From Bacteroidota bacterium (GTDB lineage Bacteria; Bacteroidota; Bacteroidia; JABDFU01), in the NCBI GenBank assembly GCA_013286385.1, contig JABDFU010000004.1:1-64000 (forward strand): a stretch of 64,000 nucleotides of DNA, written 5' to 3'. Below the pieces are notes generated by a model. It had not been told where the DNA came from. It did no database searches and saw only the letters and a program-made list of their open reading frames with translations. Position 1 is the stretch's first letter, and the number at the start of each line of letters is the position of its first letter. Position numbers and translations under genes: made by a program. Of this stretch, positions 49,367 through 58,139 are shown in pieces.

Positions 49367-50314
49367 ATGAAAAAAATTTTAGCGAACGATGGGATCGATG
49401 CCCAGGGAAAAAGCCTGCTCGAAAAAGCAGGCTTTACTGTAATAACCGAAAAAATTGCACAGGAAGACCTGGCCCAGGCCATTAATAAAAATAACTACGA
49501 TGGTCTTACTGTAAGAAGTGCAACCAAAGTACGTAAAGACATCATTGATGCCTGCCCTAACCTCAAACTGATCGGACGCGGGGGCGTAGGGATGGACAAT
49601 ATTGATGTCGAATACGCCAAAACCAAAGGCCTTCAAGTGGTGAATACACCTGCCGCCTCCTCCCTGGCTGTCGCAGAATTGGTTTTTGCCCACCTTTTTA
49701 ATGCGGTTCGCTTTTTGTATGACAGCAACCGCCAGATGCCGCTGACAGGAAGCACCCAGTTCGATGCCCTTAAGAAAAAGTACGCCAAAGGAACGGAGTT
49801 AAAAGGCAAGACCATGGGTATTATTGGGTTCGGCAGGATCGGTCAGGCCGTGGCTAAAATCGCGCTTGGCACAGGAATGAAAGTCATTGCCACGGACCCC
49901 TTTATACGTGAGGCGAACCTTGAAATCGAAATTGCAGGTGCGAATCCGGTCAAGGTCGTTATAAAAACCATTCCAATGGAAGAAGTGCTCAGGAGTGCCG
50001 ATTTCGTCACCCTGCATGTTCCCTCCGGAAAAGTGATCACGTCAAAAGAATTTTCGATAATGAAAAAAGGAGTTATCGTGGTGAATGCTTCCCGGGGAGG
50101 AGTAATTGATGAGAACGACCTGATCGCAGCTCTCAATCAGGGTATAGTCTCCCATGCCTGTCTCGATGTTTTTGAAAACGAACCTACACCAAGTCCGGCT
50201 ATTTTAACTCATCCTAAAATTTCCCTTACACCCCATATCGGAGCAGCGACTGAAGAAGCCCAGGAACGTATTGGCATTGAGCTTGCGGAATTGATTATCT
50301 CCAGGCTTAAATAA
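49367..50314 (+). CDS. serA: D-2-hydroxyacid dehydrogenase, 3-phosphoglycerate dehydrogenase type
   Basis: First step of serine synthesis: NAD-dependent oxidation of 3-phosphoglycerate. 315 residues, the short form without ACT domain. NAD-binding GIIGFGRIGQAVAKIALGTGMKV and catalytic Arg (VVNASRGGVIDE), Glu (LDVFENEPTP) and His (LTPHIGAATEEA) are present, with GVGMDNIDVEYAKTKGLQVVNTP at the domain junction. A DUF1015 gene follows directly, a neighbourhood seen in other Bacteroidota. Confidence 0.92.
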   Translation: MKKILANDGIDAQGKSLLEKAGFTVITEKIAQEDLAQAINKNNYDGLTVRSATKVRKDIIDACPNLKLIGRGGVGMDNIDVEYAKTKGLQVVNTPAASSLAVAELVFAHLFNAVRFLYDSNRQMPLTGSTQFDALKKKYAKGTELKGKTMGIIGFGRIGQAVAKIALGTGMKVIATDPFIREANLEIEIAGANPVKVVIKTIPMEEVLRSADFVTLHVPSGKVITSKEFSIMKKGVIVVNASRGGVIDENDLIAALNQGIVSHACLDVFENEPTPSPAILTHPKISLTPHIGAATEEAQERIGIELAELIISRLK

Positions 50315-50327
50315 TCCGAAGCTGCTG

Positions 50328-51572
50328 ATGGCGAATATCATCCCCTTTAAGGGAATACGACCGGCCGGCGACAAAGTTCAGTTTGTCGCTTCCAGATCAG
50401 TCGACGGGTATACCAGAAACGAATTACAGGATAAACTCCGCAGCAACCCCTATTCCTTTCTGCACATTATCAATCCCGATTTTCAGGATGGTATACATAC
50501 GCAGCCCGGCAGTGTAGAGCGCCTGAAAAAAATAAAACTCCGTTACCGGCAGTTCAGGGAGAATGGAAACCTGAAACAAGACCAGCAGCTTTCGTACTAT
50601 GTTTACCGCCAGCAAAAAAATTCTACCACCTTTACCGGAATAATCGGATGCAGCAGTATTGACGACTATTTCAGCGGGGTAATCAAAATCCACGAGCAAA
50701 CCCTAACTGAACGGGAAGAAAAACTGAAGGACTACCTGGATATTTGCCAGTTCAACGCTGAACCGGTTCTGTTCAGCTACCCCAATGACAGTGAGATTGA
50801 CCGGATAACGCAGCGTATCTGCCTGGAAACTCCGGCCAACGACTTCAGCACAACCGACCAGGTCAGACACCAACTCTGGATGGTGAGTGATCCCGGATAC
50901 GTTACACTGATCAGGGAACGCTTCAGACAGATTCAGTCGGTATACATCGCCGACGGACACCATCGATCTGCATCTTCTGCCTTGCTGGGCAAGTCAAGAA
51001 GAGCTGAAAATCCCGGATACAAAGGCGATGAACCTTATAATTATTACCTGGGTATCTTTTTTCCCGAAACCCAGCTTAAAATTTATGATTTCAACCGGGT
51101 TGTACACGACTTAAACAAGCTCAGTACAGCTGAGTTTCTTCAACGGATTTCTGAGAAGTTCGAAATGGAAGAAAAAGGATCAACCGTTTATGCACCGGTT
51201 CGGAAACACAACTTCAGTATGTATCTGAATTCAAACTGGTATTCGCTGACCGCAAAACCACGGATCATACACGATATTGAACCTGTGGGATCACTCGATG
51301 CTTTTATCCTGACCGAACATATCCTCTCCCCCATTCTTGGCATACACGACTTAAAAACAGACAGCCGGATAAAATTCATTCCAGGTGTAAAAGGAATGCA
51401 GGCCCTGCAAACCAAAGTGGACAGCAGAGATGCCGTAGCCTTCGGACTTTATCCCGTAGCTATGGAACAACTCAAACGCATCGCCGATACGCATTCGATT
51501 ATGCCGCCCAAAACTACATGGGTGGAACCGAAGCTGAGAAGCGGGTTGGTAATTTATAGTTTGAGTGATTAG
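50328..51572 (+). CDS. DUF1015 family protein
   Basis: 414 residues, the usual length. MANIIPFKGIRPAGDKVQFVASRS starts like family members (the F-x-G-x-RP motif), NPYSFLHIINPDF, FTGIIGCSSIDDYFSGVIKIHEQTL and YIADGHHRSASSA follow. The last motif, with two His and an Asp, looks like an active site, but no reaction is established to my knowledge. Location after serA suggests a link to serine or amino acid metabolism. Confidence 0.88.
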   Translation: MANIIPFKGIRPAGDKVQFVASRSVDGYTRNELQDKLRSNPYSFLHIINPDFQDGIHTQPGSVERLKKIKLRYRQFRENGNLKQDQQLSYYVYRQQKNSTTFTGIIGCSSIDDYFSGVIKIHEQTLTEREEKLKDYLDICQFNAEPVLFSYPNDSEIDRITQRICLETPANDFSTTDQVRHQLWMVSDPGYVTLIRERFRQIQSVYIADGHHRSASSALLGKSRRAENPGYKGDEPYNYYLGIFFPETQLKIYDFNRVVHDLNKLSTAEFLQRISEKFEMEEKGSTVYAPVRKHNFSMYLNSNWYSLTAKPRIIHDIEPVGSLDAFILTEHILSPILGIHDLKTDSRIKFIPGVKGMQALQTKVDSRDAVAFGLYPVAMEQLKRIADTHSIMPPKTTWVEPKLRSGLVIYSLSD

Positions 51573-51587
51573 CCAATAGGGATTAAA

Positions 51588-52241
51588 TTGAATATTGCAG
51601 AAAATATATTAAAGTTCAAACAAGAGCTGCCAGAGTCAGTTCTGTTGCTGGCTGTTTCGAAGACGCATTCTGCAGATCTGGTAATGCAGGCCTATAAAGC
51701 CGGCCAAAGGGATTTCGGAGAAAACAAGGTTCAGGAATTGATTTCAAAGCAGGTCCAGCTTCCTGCCGATATCCGCTGGCACCTGATCGGGCATCTTCAG
51801 TCCAACAAAGTCAAATACATCGCTCCCTTTATCAGCCTTATTCATTCCGTAGACAGCCTTGGCCTGTTGGAAGAAATAAACAAACAGGCGCTTAAAAACA
51901 ACCGTATCATTGATTGCCTTCTTCAGATTTATATCGCCGGTGAAGAAACCAAATACGGATTAAGTTTTGAGGAAGCCAGGCAAATTCTGATTTCGGATGC
52001 CTTCAGGAATCTCAACAATATCAGGATAACCGGATTGATGGGAATGGCCTCCAATACTGAAGATCAAAACCTTATCCGGTCTGAATTCAGGGGCTTGCAT
52101 GATTTTTTTATTCAGCTTTCCCATGTAAATTTTAAACCCGAAATCCTCAGCATGGGTATGAGTTCCGATTATAAAATTGCCATAGAGGAAGGCAGTACAC
52201 TTATTCGGGCCGGCAGCCTTATTTTCGGCAGCAGAATTTAA
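51588..52241 (+). CDS. YggS-type pyridoxal phosphate-binding protein
   Basis: 217 residues, TTG start. PLP-binding fold type III without decarboxylase partner: the PLP lysine is in LLAVSKTHSADLV, with RDFGENKVQELISK, RWHLIGHLQSNKVKYIAPF, GLMGMASNTED and LSMGMSSDYKIAIEEGST as family motifs. It buffers PLP and affects amino acid and vitamin B6 balance. Expected in the cytoplasm. Follows DUF1015 by 15 bases and so probably ends the serA transcript. Confidence 0.92.
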   Translation: MNIAENILKFKQELPESVLLLAVSKTHSADLVMQAYKAGQRDFGENKVQELISKQVQLPADIRWHLIGHLQSNKVKYIAPFISLIHSVDSLGLLEEINKQALKNNRIIDCLLQIYIAGEETKYGLSFEEARQILISDAFRNLNNIRITGLMGMASNTEDQNLIRSEFRGLHDFFIQLSHVNFKPEILSMGMSSDYKIAIEEGSTLIRAGSLIFGSRI

Positions 52242-52273
52242 GTGTATAGATTAAAACAGATCTGAAAGATTTC

Positions 52274-52281
52274 TATTTTTG
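52274..52281 (+). promoter_or_regulatory. Candidate -7 promoter box (TATTTTTG)
   Basis: TATTTTTG fits TAnnTTTG 21 bases before the ATG at 52303. The track start (TTG 52279) would lie inside this box, so it argues for the later start. Confidence 0.45.
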
Positions 52282-52302
52282 TCTTCTCAAATTTCGCTTT
52301 TC

Positions 52303-52803
52303 ATGAACAAGAATTCTGAAAACAACAAAAACTATTTCGACCCCAAGGAGTACAATTCGCTGATTGTTGGAGCCGAAGAAAAAAAGGCAAGCGCCAAAAA
52401 CAAAGCCAGCCTTATTGCTCTTCTTACCGACTCCCACAACAGGGACGTGCGGGAAGACGTATTAAAGCTGATCAAGAAAGAGCCCAGATCCCTTGAATTT
52501 CTGATTGACGCCATCGAAGACAAGAAACTAAAAAAATACCGGATTGAGCTCATTTCAGCCTGCTGGGAATCGGGTATCGACTGCAGAAACAAGCTCCTTT
52601 ATTTCGTTCAGCTGGCCACCAGCTCGGATTACCTCTGCTGTATAGAAGCTTTCAGCGTCGTTGATGGAATGGACATGCCACTCGATCAGAAAGAACTGCA
52701 GAAATCAATTGAGCACCTCAATACCTACCTCAGCAGTTCCTCAGACGAAAAAACCACGTTGTTAAAGGAACTGGGGCTTCTTCTGGAATCTTACAAGGAA
52801 TAA
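52303..52803 (+). CDS. Hypothetical helical-repeat protein
   Basis: 166 residues from ATG 52303 (MNKNSENNKNYFDPKEYN); the track begins eight codons upstream at a TTG. The sequence is all-helical and HEAT-like: LIALLTDSHNRDVREDVLKLIKK, PRSLEFLIDAIEDKKLKKYRIELISACWESG, LYFVQLATSSDYLCCIEAFSVV. Such folds mediate protein contacts. No family assigned. Monocistronic, before the tRNA-Asp gene. Confidence 0.7.
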   Translation: MNKNSENNKNYFDPKEYNSLIVGAEEKKASAKNKASLIALLTDSHNRDVREDVLKLIKKEPRSLEFLIDAIEDKKLKKYRIELISACWESGIDCRNKLLYFVQLATSSDYLCCIEAFSVVDGMDMPLDQKELQKSIEHLNTYLSSSSDEKTTLLKELGLLLESYKE

Positions 52804-52857
52804 TTGATTTTTTTGCCCAAAAAGTCCGGTCCCCCTACCCAGGAATATTAAGTAAAT

Positions 52858-52888
52858 TTTGGCTATTCACTTAAAAAGTATATTTTTG
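52858..52888 (+). promoter_or_regulatory. Promoter of tRNA-Asp (TTTG-N19-TATTTTTG)
   Basis: TTTG at 52858-52861 and TATTTTTG at 52881-52888 are separated by 19 bases, exactly the Bacteroidota housekeeping promoter layout, and the -7 box ends 17 bases before the tRNA 5' end. Confidence 0.8.
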
Positions 52889-52905
52889 CACTCCTCAAGA
52901 CCAAA

Positions 52906-52979
52906 GGACTGGTAGTTCAGCTGGTTAGAATACGTGCCTGTCACGCACGGGGTCGCGGGTTCGAGTCCCGTCCAGTCCG
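52906..52979 (+). tRNA. tRNA-Asp(GTC)
   Basis: GGACTGG pairs with CCAGTCC as acceptor stem, with discriminator G. D arm AGTTCAGCTGGTTAGAAT, anticodon stem CGTGC/GCACG with loop CTGTCAC (anticodon GTC), T arm CGCGGGTTCGAGTCCCG. CCA is not encoded. Complete and probably functional. A decayed copy of its 3' end lies 182 bases downstream. Confidence 0.95.
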
Positions 52980-52995
52980 CTGATGAATCAAATGA

Positions 52996-53019
52996 ACCTC
53001 GCCAACGGCGAGGTTTTTT
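52996..53019 (+). terminator. Intrinsic terminator of tRNA-Asp
   Basis: ACCTCGCC, loop AAC, GGCGAGGT followed by TTTTT: an eight-pair GC-rich hairpin with T-tract 17 bases after the tRNA. Confidence 0.85.
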
Positions 53020-53177
53020 GTTTTCCGGAAAGTCTGAAAGCTTGCTTTCAGAGACTTGGAGGAAAATAAAAAACAGCCTGAAAGGCTTCACTTGATTGTG
53101 ACTCCGGGACGCCGAGGGTCCATGAGCCGACAAAGGAGGCGAATAATTCCGTCCAATCCACGAATGAGTAAAACGAG

Positions 53178-53203
53178 TCCCGCCCACTTGGGCGGGATTT
53201 TTT
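53178..53203 (+). terminator. Second intrinsic terminator, in the decayed tRNA duplicate
   Basis: TCCCGCCC, loop ACTT, GGGCGGGA followed by TTTTTT. It has the same position in the duplicated unit as the tRNA-Asp terminator, with stem bases changed on both sides, so the hairpin was kept although the sequence diverged. Confidence 0.75.
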
Positions 53204-53323
53204 ATTTCCAGAAAAGCCTAAGAGCTTGCTCTTAAAGGCTTGTAAGGAAATAAAACAGCCTGCTAAATTTTGGGGGCTAAAGGGAAGGATATAGAGCGCT
53301 AAAATGACCTTAAGGCCATAGAA

Positions 53324-53587
53324 GTGCCCCTATTTGACGAATTTCACAAGCACTTGATTGAAAAAGGACTTACGAGCAGAGAAGCGGACCGTTACAAAAA
53401 TGATAGCCGAAGCTTCATTGGCTTTTGTTCCATAAAACTCAACATCAGTAGCCTGGCAGACATATCGCGACCGATGCTTTCGAAGCATTTGGATAAAATG
53501 CAAAGGGCAAGCGGGAACAGTGAAAACCTGAACGAAGAAAAATACAGGAAAAATTGTAAGAATTTCAGATGTACTTATTATCCTTAG
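53324..53587 (+). pseudogene. Possible tyrosine recombinase N-terminal (core-binding) fragment
   Basis: 87 residues from a GTG. LFDEFHKHLIEKGLTSREADRYKNDSRSF has the pattern of the SAM-like core-binding domain of phage integrases (helix, GL(S/T)-x-x-T/A-x-x-xY-x-x-D), and ISSLADISRPMLSKHLDKMQ fits its third helix. The catalytic domain is absent: the frame ends where the NarL-type regulator begins on the other strand. Position next to a tRNA with a duplicated 3' end supports an integrase remnant, but the similarity is weak. Confidence 0.4.
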
Positions 53588-54197
53588 CTTCTTTAATTGC
53601 ATCTTCGCGGGAGTGGACATTTAATTTGCTGTATATATTTTTAATATGGGATTTGACCGTTTCCAGATCAATAAACATATCTTTTGCAATCTTATTTCTG
53701 CTTTTCCCTTTAGCAACCTGCTCCAGTATTTCTGTTTCTCTGCGTGTCAAAGGGGAATCCTGATTTTTATGAAATGACTTAATTACAATTTTTGCTATAT
53801 TCATACTCATTGGCGCACCTCCGTCTGAAACTTCCTGGATAGCTTCAATAATTTTTTCCGTTGAGCAGTTTTTGGTAAGGTAACCCGAAGCTCCGTTTTT
53901 CAGAGCACTGAAAACCAAATCTTCATTGTCAAATACGGTGAGCATGATAATGTTACAGGAGGGTAAAGTAGATTTAATTTTGGATATAGAGTCAATTCCC
54001 TTTATGCCTGGGAGCTCAATATCAAGTAAAACTACATGAGGTTGGTCAATGGGTAGACTTTTGAGTGCATCTTCCACATTTGAATAGGAACTGACTACCG
54101 TATAATTTACTACTGCATTTATAAGGTACGAAAACCCTTCTCTGATTGTCTTATCATCTTCAATGATAACAACGCGAATTTGTTTTTCTTTTATCAT
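53565..54197 (-). CDS. NarL/FixJ-type response regulator
   Basis: 210 residues. Receiver domain: RVVIIEDDKTIREGFSYL with the acidic pair, phospho-Asp in VVLLDIELPGIKG, Thr and Lys in IIMLTVFDN and GYLTKNC. Output: LuxR-type helix-turn-helix SPLTRRETEILEQVAKGKSRNKIAKDMFIDLETVKSHIKNIYSKLNV. Its start overlaps the stop of the histidine kinase gene by four bases, the normal order of such pairs. Since the kinase is truncated, this regulator may be orphaned. Confidence 0.92.
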   Translation of the reverse strand: MIKEKQIRVVIIEDDKTIREGFSYLINAVVNYTVVSSYSNVEDALKSLPIDQPHVVLLDIELPGIKGIDSISKIKSTLPSCNIIMLTVFDNEDLVFSALKNGASGYLTKNCSTEKIIEAIQEVSDGGAPMSMNIAKIVIKSFHKNQDSPLTRRETEILEQVAKGKSRNKIAKDMFIDLETVKSHIKNIYSKLNVHSREDAIKEAKDNKYI

Positions 54198-54748
54198 TCC
54201 TTTGTTTTGATTGAATTGTTTGGCAAATCAATTTTTATTTCTGTTCCTTCTCCCGGAACGGAACTGATATTAATTACCCCGTTCATACGAATTACCCGGT
54301 TTCGGATATTTTTTAATCCGTTCCCAGGGTATGAATCTGTTGTTTTAAAACTCTTTCCATTATCTCTAATAAAAAGAGTAATATTCCCAGAATCTGATAT
54401 ACTTATCTTCACGCTGACCTTGGCAGCATTCGAATGTTTAAGTATATTATTGTAAATTTCCTTGAAAACCATTATCAGGTTTCTGGTAATATCCAGTTTT
54501 AACTTTGAGCTTTGTGGATTTACATTGTGTTCATATTCAAAATCCATTGAAGTGTATTGAAAAAGTTCTGTTCCAATATCTTTGAGATGCTCTATTGTTT
54601 CATAAACATCATCACTCTGATTATTCAGAGACCATAGAATATCCCTTGTTCCATTATATAGATTCAAGATGTTTTCCTTTATTTGTTGCAAAATTTTGGC
54701 AGATTCAGGGTCTGCTTCTTTTAGTTTAAGTATATCAGTTAATCTGAC
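54194..54748 (-). pseudogene. Histidine kinase, ATPase half only (5' part lost)
   Basis: The reading covers the end of a HisKA_3 dimerisation helix (RLTDILKLKEAD, then LYNGTRDILWSLNNQ) and the ATPase domain: N box VFKEIYNNILKHSNA, G1 LFIRDNGKSF, G2 GNGLKNIRNRV, ending VPGEGTEIKIDLP. The phospho-His motif (LHD) should stand just before RLTDIL but the homology stops at about base 54745. The track ORF continues to 54814 through antisense DUF885 sequence. Sensor, membrane part and His are lost, so it cannot signal normally. Confidence 0.8.
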
Positions 54749-55616
54749 ACCCGAACAGGTATTTGAAATGGGAAAAAGCGAAATGAAGAGGATGCAGGGA
54801 GAAATAAGAACCATTGAAATGAAATTGGGATATAGTAATGATGAAGTTTTTTATAACTATTTACTAAGCGATACGTTTTATTTGAAGAACAAAGAACAGG
54901 TTTTAACCCGGTACGCCGAAATAGATAAAATCGTTAGAAAAAACATTGGCAAACTATTTCCTAAATATACCATACCTGAAATTGGTGTGATGGAGTGGCC
55001 TAATTCTAATGTAAACACACCACCAGGCATGTATCTGGACAAAAAAAGCAATGCTTACGGAAAGGATATTTTTGAGTTTAACTTTTACGGACAAAAACAT
55101 AACAAACGAGCAATGGAATGGCTCTATATGCACGAGGCTATTCCTGGCCATCATTTACAGTTTGAGGCAAGAAAAAACAGCCAGGATAGCTCTTCACTTA
55201 AAAATAATATTTTTTATTTTGGTAATGCGGAAGGCTGGGCTTGTTATGTAGAGGACTTTGGGAAAGAAATTGGACTTTATAAAAATGACTATTCTTATCT
55301 TGGTAAGTGGCAGTGGGATTTGGTCAGATCAGCACGTCTTGTAATGGAGGTAGGCATACATTATTATGGATGGAGTAGAGAAAGAGCCTTACAATACTGG
55401 AAAGACAATATTAAAGGACAGGATGAAATTGCAGGCCGGGAAATAACACGCATAACTAACTGGCCAGGACAAGCATTGTGCTACAAAGTAGGAGCTCTTT
55501 CTATCAAGAAAATTGTTAATCAAAGATTAAAACGTGGCGATTCAATAATTGATGCGCACCGCTTTCTCTTAGATCATAGTGATTTTCCTTTACAGATTTT
55601 ACTGGATAAGAGATAA
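54745..55616 (+). pseudogene. DUF885 family protein, C-terminal half only
   Basis: From about LTPEQVFEMGKSEMKRMQ to the end (290 residues) this is the second half of a DUF885 protein, including WLYMHEAIPGHHLQFEAR (HExxxGH) and GNAEGWACYVEDFGKEIG. About 270 N-terminal residues with the signal peptide are missing. The first possible ATG in the homologous part is at 54768. The break coincides with the break of the histidine kinase on the other strand. It is related to, but clearly different from, the intact gene at 7.8-9.5 kb. Confidence 0.75.
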
Positions 55617-56057
55617 TCTAAAAAATGAATTTCGATCTTAAATTGACCCGACAAAAATGGTAAAAGGCTGTGATCAAATACAACCTATGTCGTTGAAGGT
55701 AAACGAATATAGCCAGTACGACAGAGTGATCGCTCACCTCCTATGTACTAAAAGGGATAGGTGCGAAAAAAAAAGATTAACTTACCTTCTGGTTTCTGAC
55801 GCGGACTTTTTTTCAAGGGTTTCCTTCACCGACAACTTTTCAATATATTACTCCAAAATTTCCTGCTCGGCTTCGCTTAGTTCTGCCCCCAGAACGCCAC
55901 CAGATTTTCTTATGCGTTTTTTCAAATGCCGAATAATGCATCGGTACTTTTTTCTCTCCTAACATTTTGATAAAATACGGCTCGGCGCAGGTACAGTACT
56001 TTGGAAGAAGGGGAATTTCAATAAGGTCTTTTTAATTTTGCTTTATCTTCCACCGAA
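55617..56057. other. Gene-free stretch with decayed coding traces
   Basis: No intact gene. On the minus strand near 55860-55970 two frames show short protein-like pieces (MLGEKKVPMHYSAFEK in one, KSGGVLGAELSEAEQEILE in another), as if a small gene had suffered frameshifts. The 101-residue track ORF at 55657 is low in coding character. Nothing else recognisable. Confidence 0.4.
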
Positions 56058-58124
56058 TTATTGAAGAGTTAGCGAATTATTCTCATTCGAACTATGGTCC
56101 TTATTACTCTGGAAAAGCACCGGCTGTATCAGTTTAAACTCAACCCGTCGGTTCACCTCATATTGGTCTTCACTGCATTCGACGTTCTTTACGCAATTAT
56201 TGAGCGGATGTTCATATCCGTAACCTTTGGTTTTAATCCGGAGTCTGCTGACACCCTTGGAGGTAAGATACTTTAAAGACGCTTCTGCCCTCTTTTCAGA
56301 AAGAGCAATATTGTACTCAAAGGTTCCGCGGCAATCGGCATAGCCGCTTATCTCCAGTCTGGGGATAGGATTTAAAAGCATATACTGAGCAACCTGATCA
56401 AGTGTACCAAGAGCATCTGGCCGTATGTCATAGTTGTCAAAGTCAAAATTGATGTTGGAGAATGAAGTTTGATTTGACAGCGGTTCCTGATTTTTTTCAA
56501 CCGGTTGACTATTCTCAGCAGATTGGAACTTTGCTAAAGAATAAGCTCGGTTGATGATAGTATCGTTGATCAGTTTTCCAACACGTAAGGTATCTTCCAG
56601 TTCATAATAACCAGAGGCAGAAACAGTCAAAAGCCAGTTCGAATTTCCAGGCAGTTTAAACTGGGTCAGTCCTTTTGAAAAAACCAACTGACTGTCTGAT
56701 TTTGTTGCGATGTTAACATAGGAAACGGTGCCACTGTCCAGTGGAAGAGACGACTGAAAATCATAAACAGAAACGTTTACCCTTGCGAATTTGATCGTAT
56801 CCTGCTGATTGGGTCTGTATCCAATAGTATAGATACTCGTTGAGACTGATTTATCCATATTGTCCCGGTCCAAATCAAAATGATAAATGTCATCATTCCC
56901 TGTTCCCCCTCCGCGGTTACTGGAGATGTAACCGCTTCTGCCGTTTTTAAGAAAAGCAATGCCAAAATCATCCGTAACAGAATTAAAAGGGTATTTCATC
57001 GGGATTGCTTTGGAGAAGGCTCCGTTTTTTTGAAGTGACACACAGATGTCAAGTCCCCCGAAACCGGCATATCCGTCGGATGAAAAATAAAGATTACCTG
57101 CAGAATCCAAAACAGGATAGATCTCCCGACCTGAAGTATTTACCGCAGGTCCCAGATTAACCGGACTGCTCCAGCCGTCCTTTTCACGATTGCAAACGTA
57201 AATATCCGAGCCGCCAAAGCCACCAGGCATGTCGGAGGAAAAATATAGTTTTGAACCATCGGAACTGATAAAAGGATAAGCAACAGAATAGTTATTACTG
57301 TTCAAAGATAAAGGAGTCATCCCACTCCATTTATACTCACCCATTTTAGCCGAATATATTTTTATCCTGTCTGGTGCCTGGTCTTTCCTCAGACTTTTGG
57401 GAAGGTCATATCGTGTGCGTGAAATGTAAATGCTGTCATAATTTTTTGAAAAAAAAGCGGGGCCGTCATGGAAATGAAGATCGATCATATTTTCTTCCAT
57501 TACCACAGGCATACCAAATTCACCGGACACCGTATCCTTTTTTGCGTAATAAATATCCTGGTAATATCCACCTGTCCACCCGTCAATTATTTTGTCAAAC
57601 ATAGGCTCACGCCGGGTAGACGTAAAAACGATACCATTTTTATAAGGCACTGCACCGAAATCTGAATAGACCGAATTTACTCCTTTCACATCATCCAGCT
57701 TAATGGGCAGATCCCATTTATGATCTTCCGTAACAATGTCGCAGGAATTCAGGTACATTTTTCCAATCGTATCCGACGGCATGAGGCTGTCGTATTTTTT
57801 AAATTCAACTTTTGCCAGATCATACCTATTGTTATTTTTCAACAACAAGCCGTAAGTAAGATAAAACCGGGAGTCCGGGAAAGGACCGAAATTATTCACT
57901 TCAGTATAACTATTCAGAGCCTCTTCATAGTTGTTCATTTTTCGGTAACACTCTCCCAGCTTATAAAACAGCTGCTGACTCGGATGTTTATGAGCCGCTT
58001 TCTTATAAAGTCTGGCTGCTTCAGCAAAATCATCATGATTTGCAAGATTATCCGCCCTCTTTTCCTGTGCAAGGAATGGAATCGAAAATATCGCCAGCAG
58101 AATTGTCAGTCTAATTTTTTTCAC
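56058..58124 (-). CDS. OmpA family protein with TPR and PD40 domains (PorE-like)
   Basis: 688 residues; signal peptide MKKIRLTILLAIFSIPFLAQ. TPR units at 25-110 (AARLYKKAAHKHPSQQLFYKLGECYRKMNNYEEAL), PD40 propeller strands at 200-400 (FISSDGSKLYFSSDMPGGFGGSDIY, LDSAGNLYFSSDGYAGFGGLDI), then an Ig/regulatory-like domain and an OmpA domain (NINFDFDNYDIRPDALGTL, LEISGYADCRGTFEYNIALSEKRA, NRRVEFKLI). It anchors to peptidoglycan at the outer membrane. Lying directly behind the PorP/SprF gene in one operon, it probably serves the same export or adhesion system. Confidence 0.9.
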   Translation of the reverse strand: MKKIRLTILLAIFSIPFLAQEKRADNLANHDDFAEAARLYKKAAHKHPSQQLFYKLGECYRKMNNYEEALNSYTEVNNFGPFPDSRFYLTYGLLLKNNNRYDLAKVEFKKYDSLMPSDTIGKMYLNSCDIVTEDHKWDLPIKLDDVKGVNSVYSDFGAVPYKNGIVFTSTRREPMFDKIIDGWTGGYYQDIYYAKKDTVSGEFGMPVVMEENMIDLHFHDGPAFFSKNYDSIYISRTRYDLPKSLRKDQAPDRIKIYSAKMGEYKWSGMTPLSLNSNNYSVAYPFISSDGSKLYFSSDMPGGFGGSDIYVCNREKDGWSSPVNLGPAVNTSGREIYPVLDSAGNLYFSSDGYAGFGGLDICVSLQKNGAFSKAIPMKYPFNSVTDDFGIAFLKNGRSGYISSNRGGGTGNDDIYHFDLDRDNMDKSVSTSIYTIGYRPNQQDTIKFARVNVSVYDFQSSLPLDSGTVSYVNIATKSDSQLVFSKGLTQFKLPGNSNWLLTVSASGYYELEDTLRVGKLINDTIINRAYSLAKFQSAENSQPVEKNQEPLSNQTSFSNINFDFDNYDIRPDALGTLDQVAQYMLLNPIPRLEISGYADCRGTFEYNIALSEKRAEASLKYLTSKGVSRLRIKTKGYGYEHPLNNCVKNVECSEDQYEVNRRVEFKLIQPVLFQSNKDHSSNENNSLTLQ

Positions 58125-58139
58125 GTTTCAGGCTTTAGT

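Larger units (their letters stand above)
52965..53262 (+). repeat. Degenerate 182-bp direct duplication: tRNA-Asp 3' end, terminator and hairpin
   Basis: Unit 1 runs from CCGTCCAGTCC (tRNA 3' end) through the terminator and a long hairpin (AGTCTGAAAGC/GCTTTCAGAGACT) to CAGCCTG at 53080. Unit 2 repeats this 182 bases later: CCGTCCAATCC, terminator, hairpin (GCCTAAGAGC/GCTCTTAAAGGC), CAGCCTG at 53262. Compensated changes keep both hairpins. The region 53080-53145 between them shows no gene. This is what an old attachment-site duplication at a tRNA would leave. Confidence 0.65.

Noticed and set aside
55657-55962. 101-aa plus-strand ORF
   Set aside because: Low coding character; the minus strand shows traces of a decayed gene in the same place.
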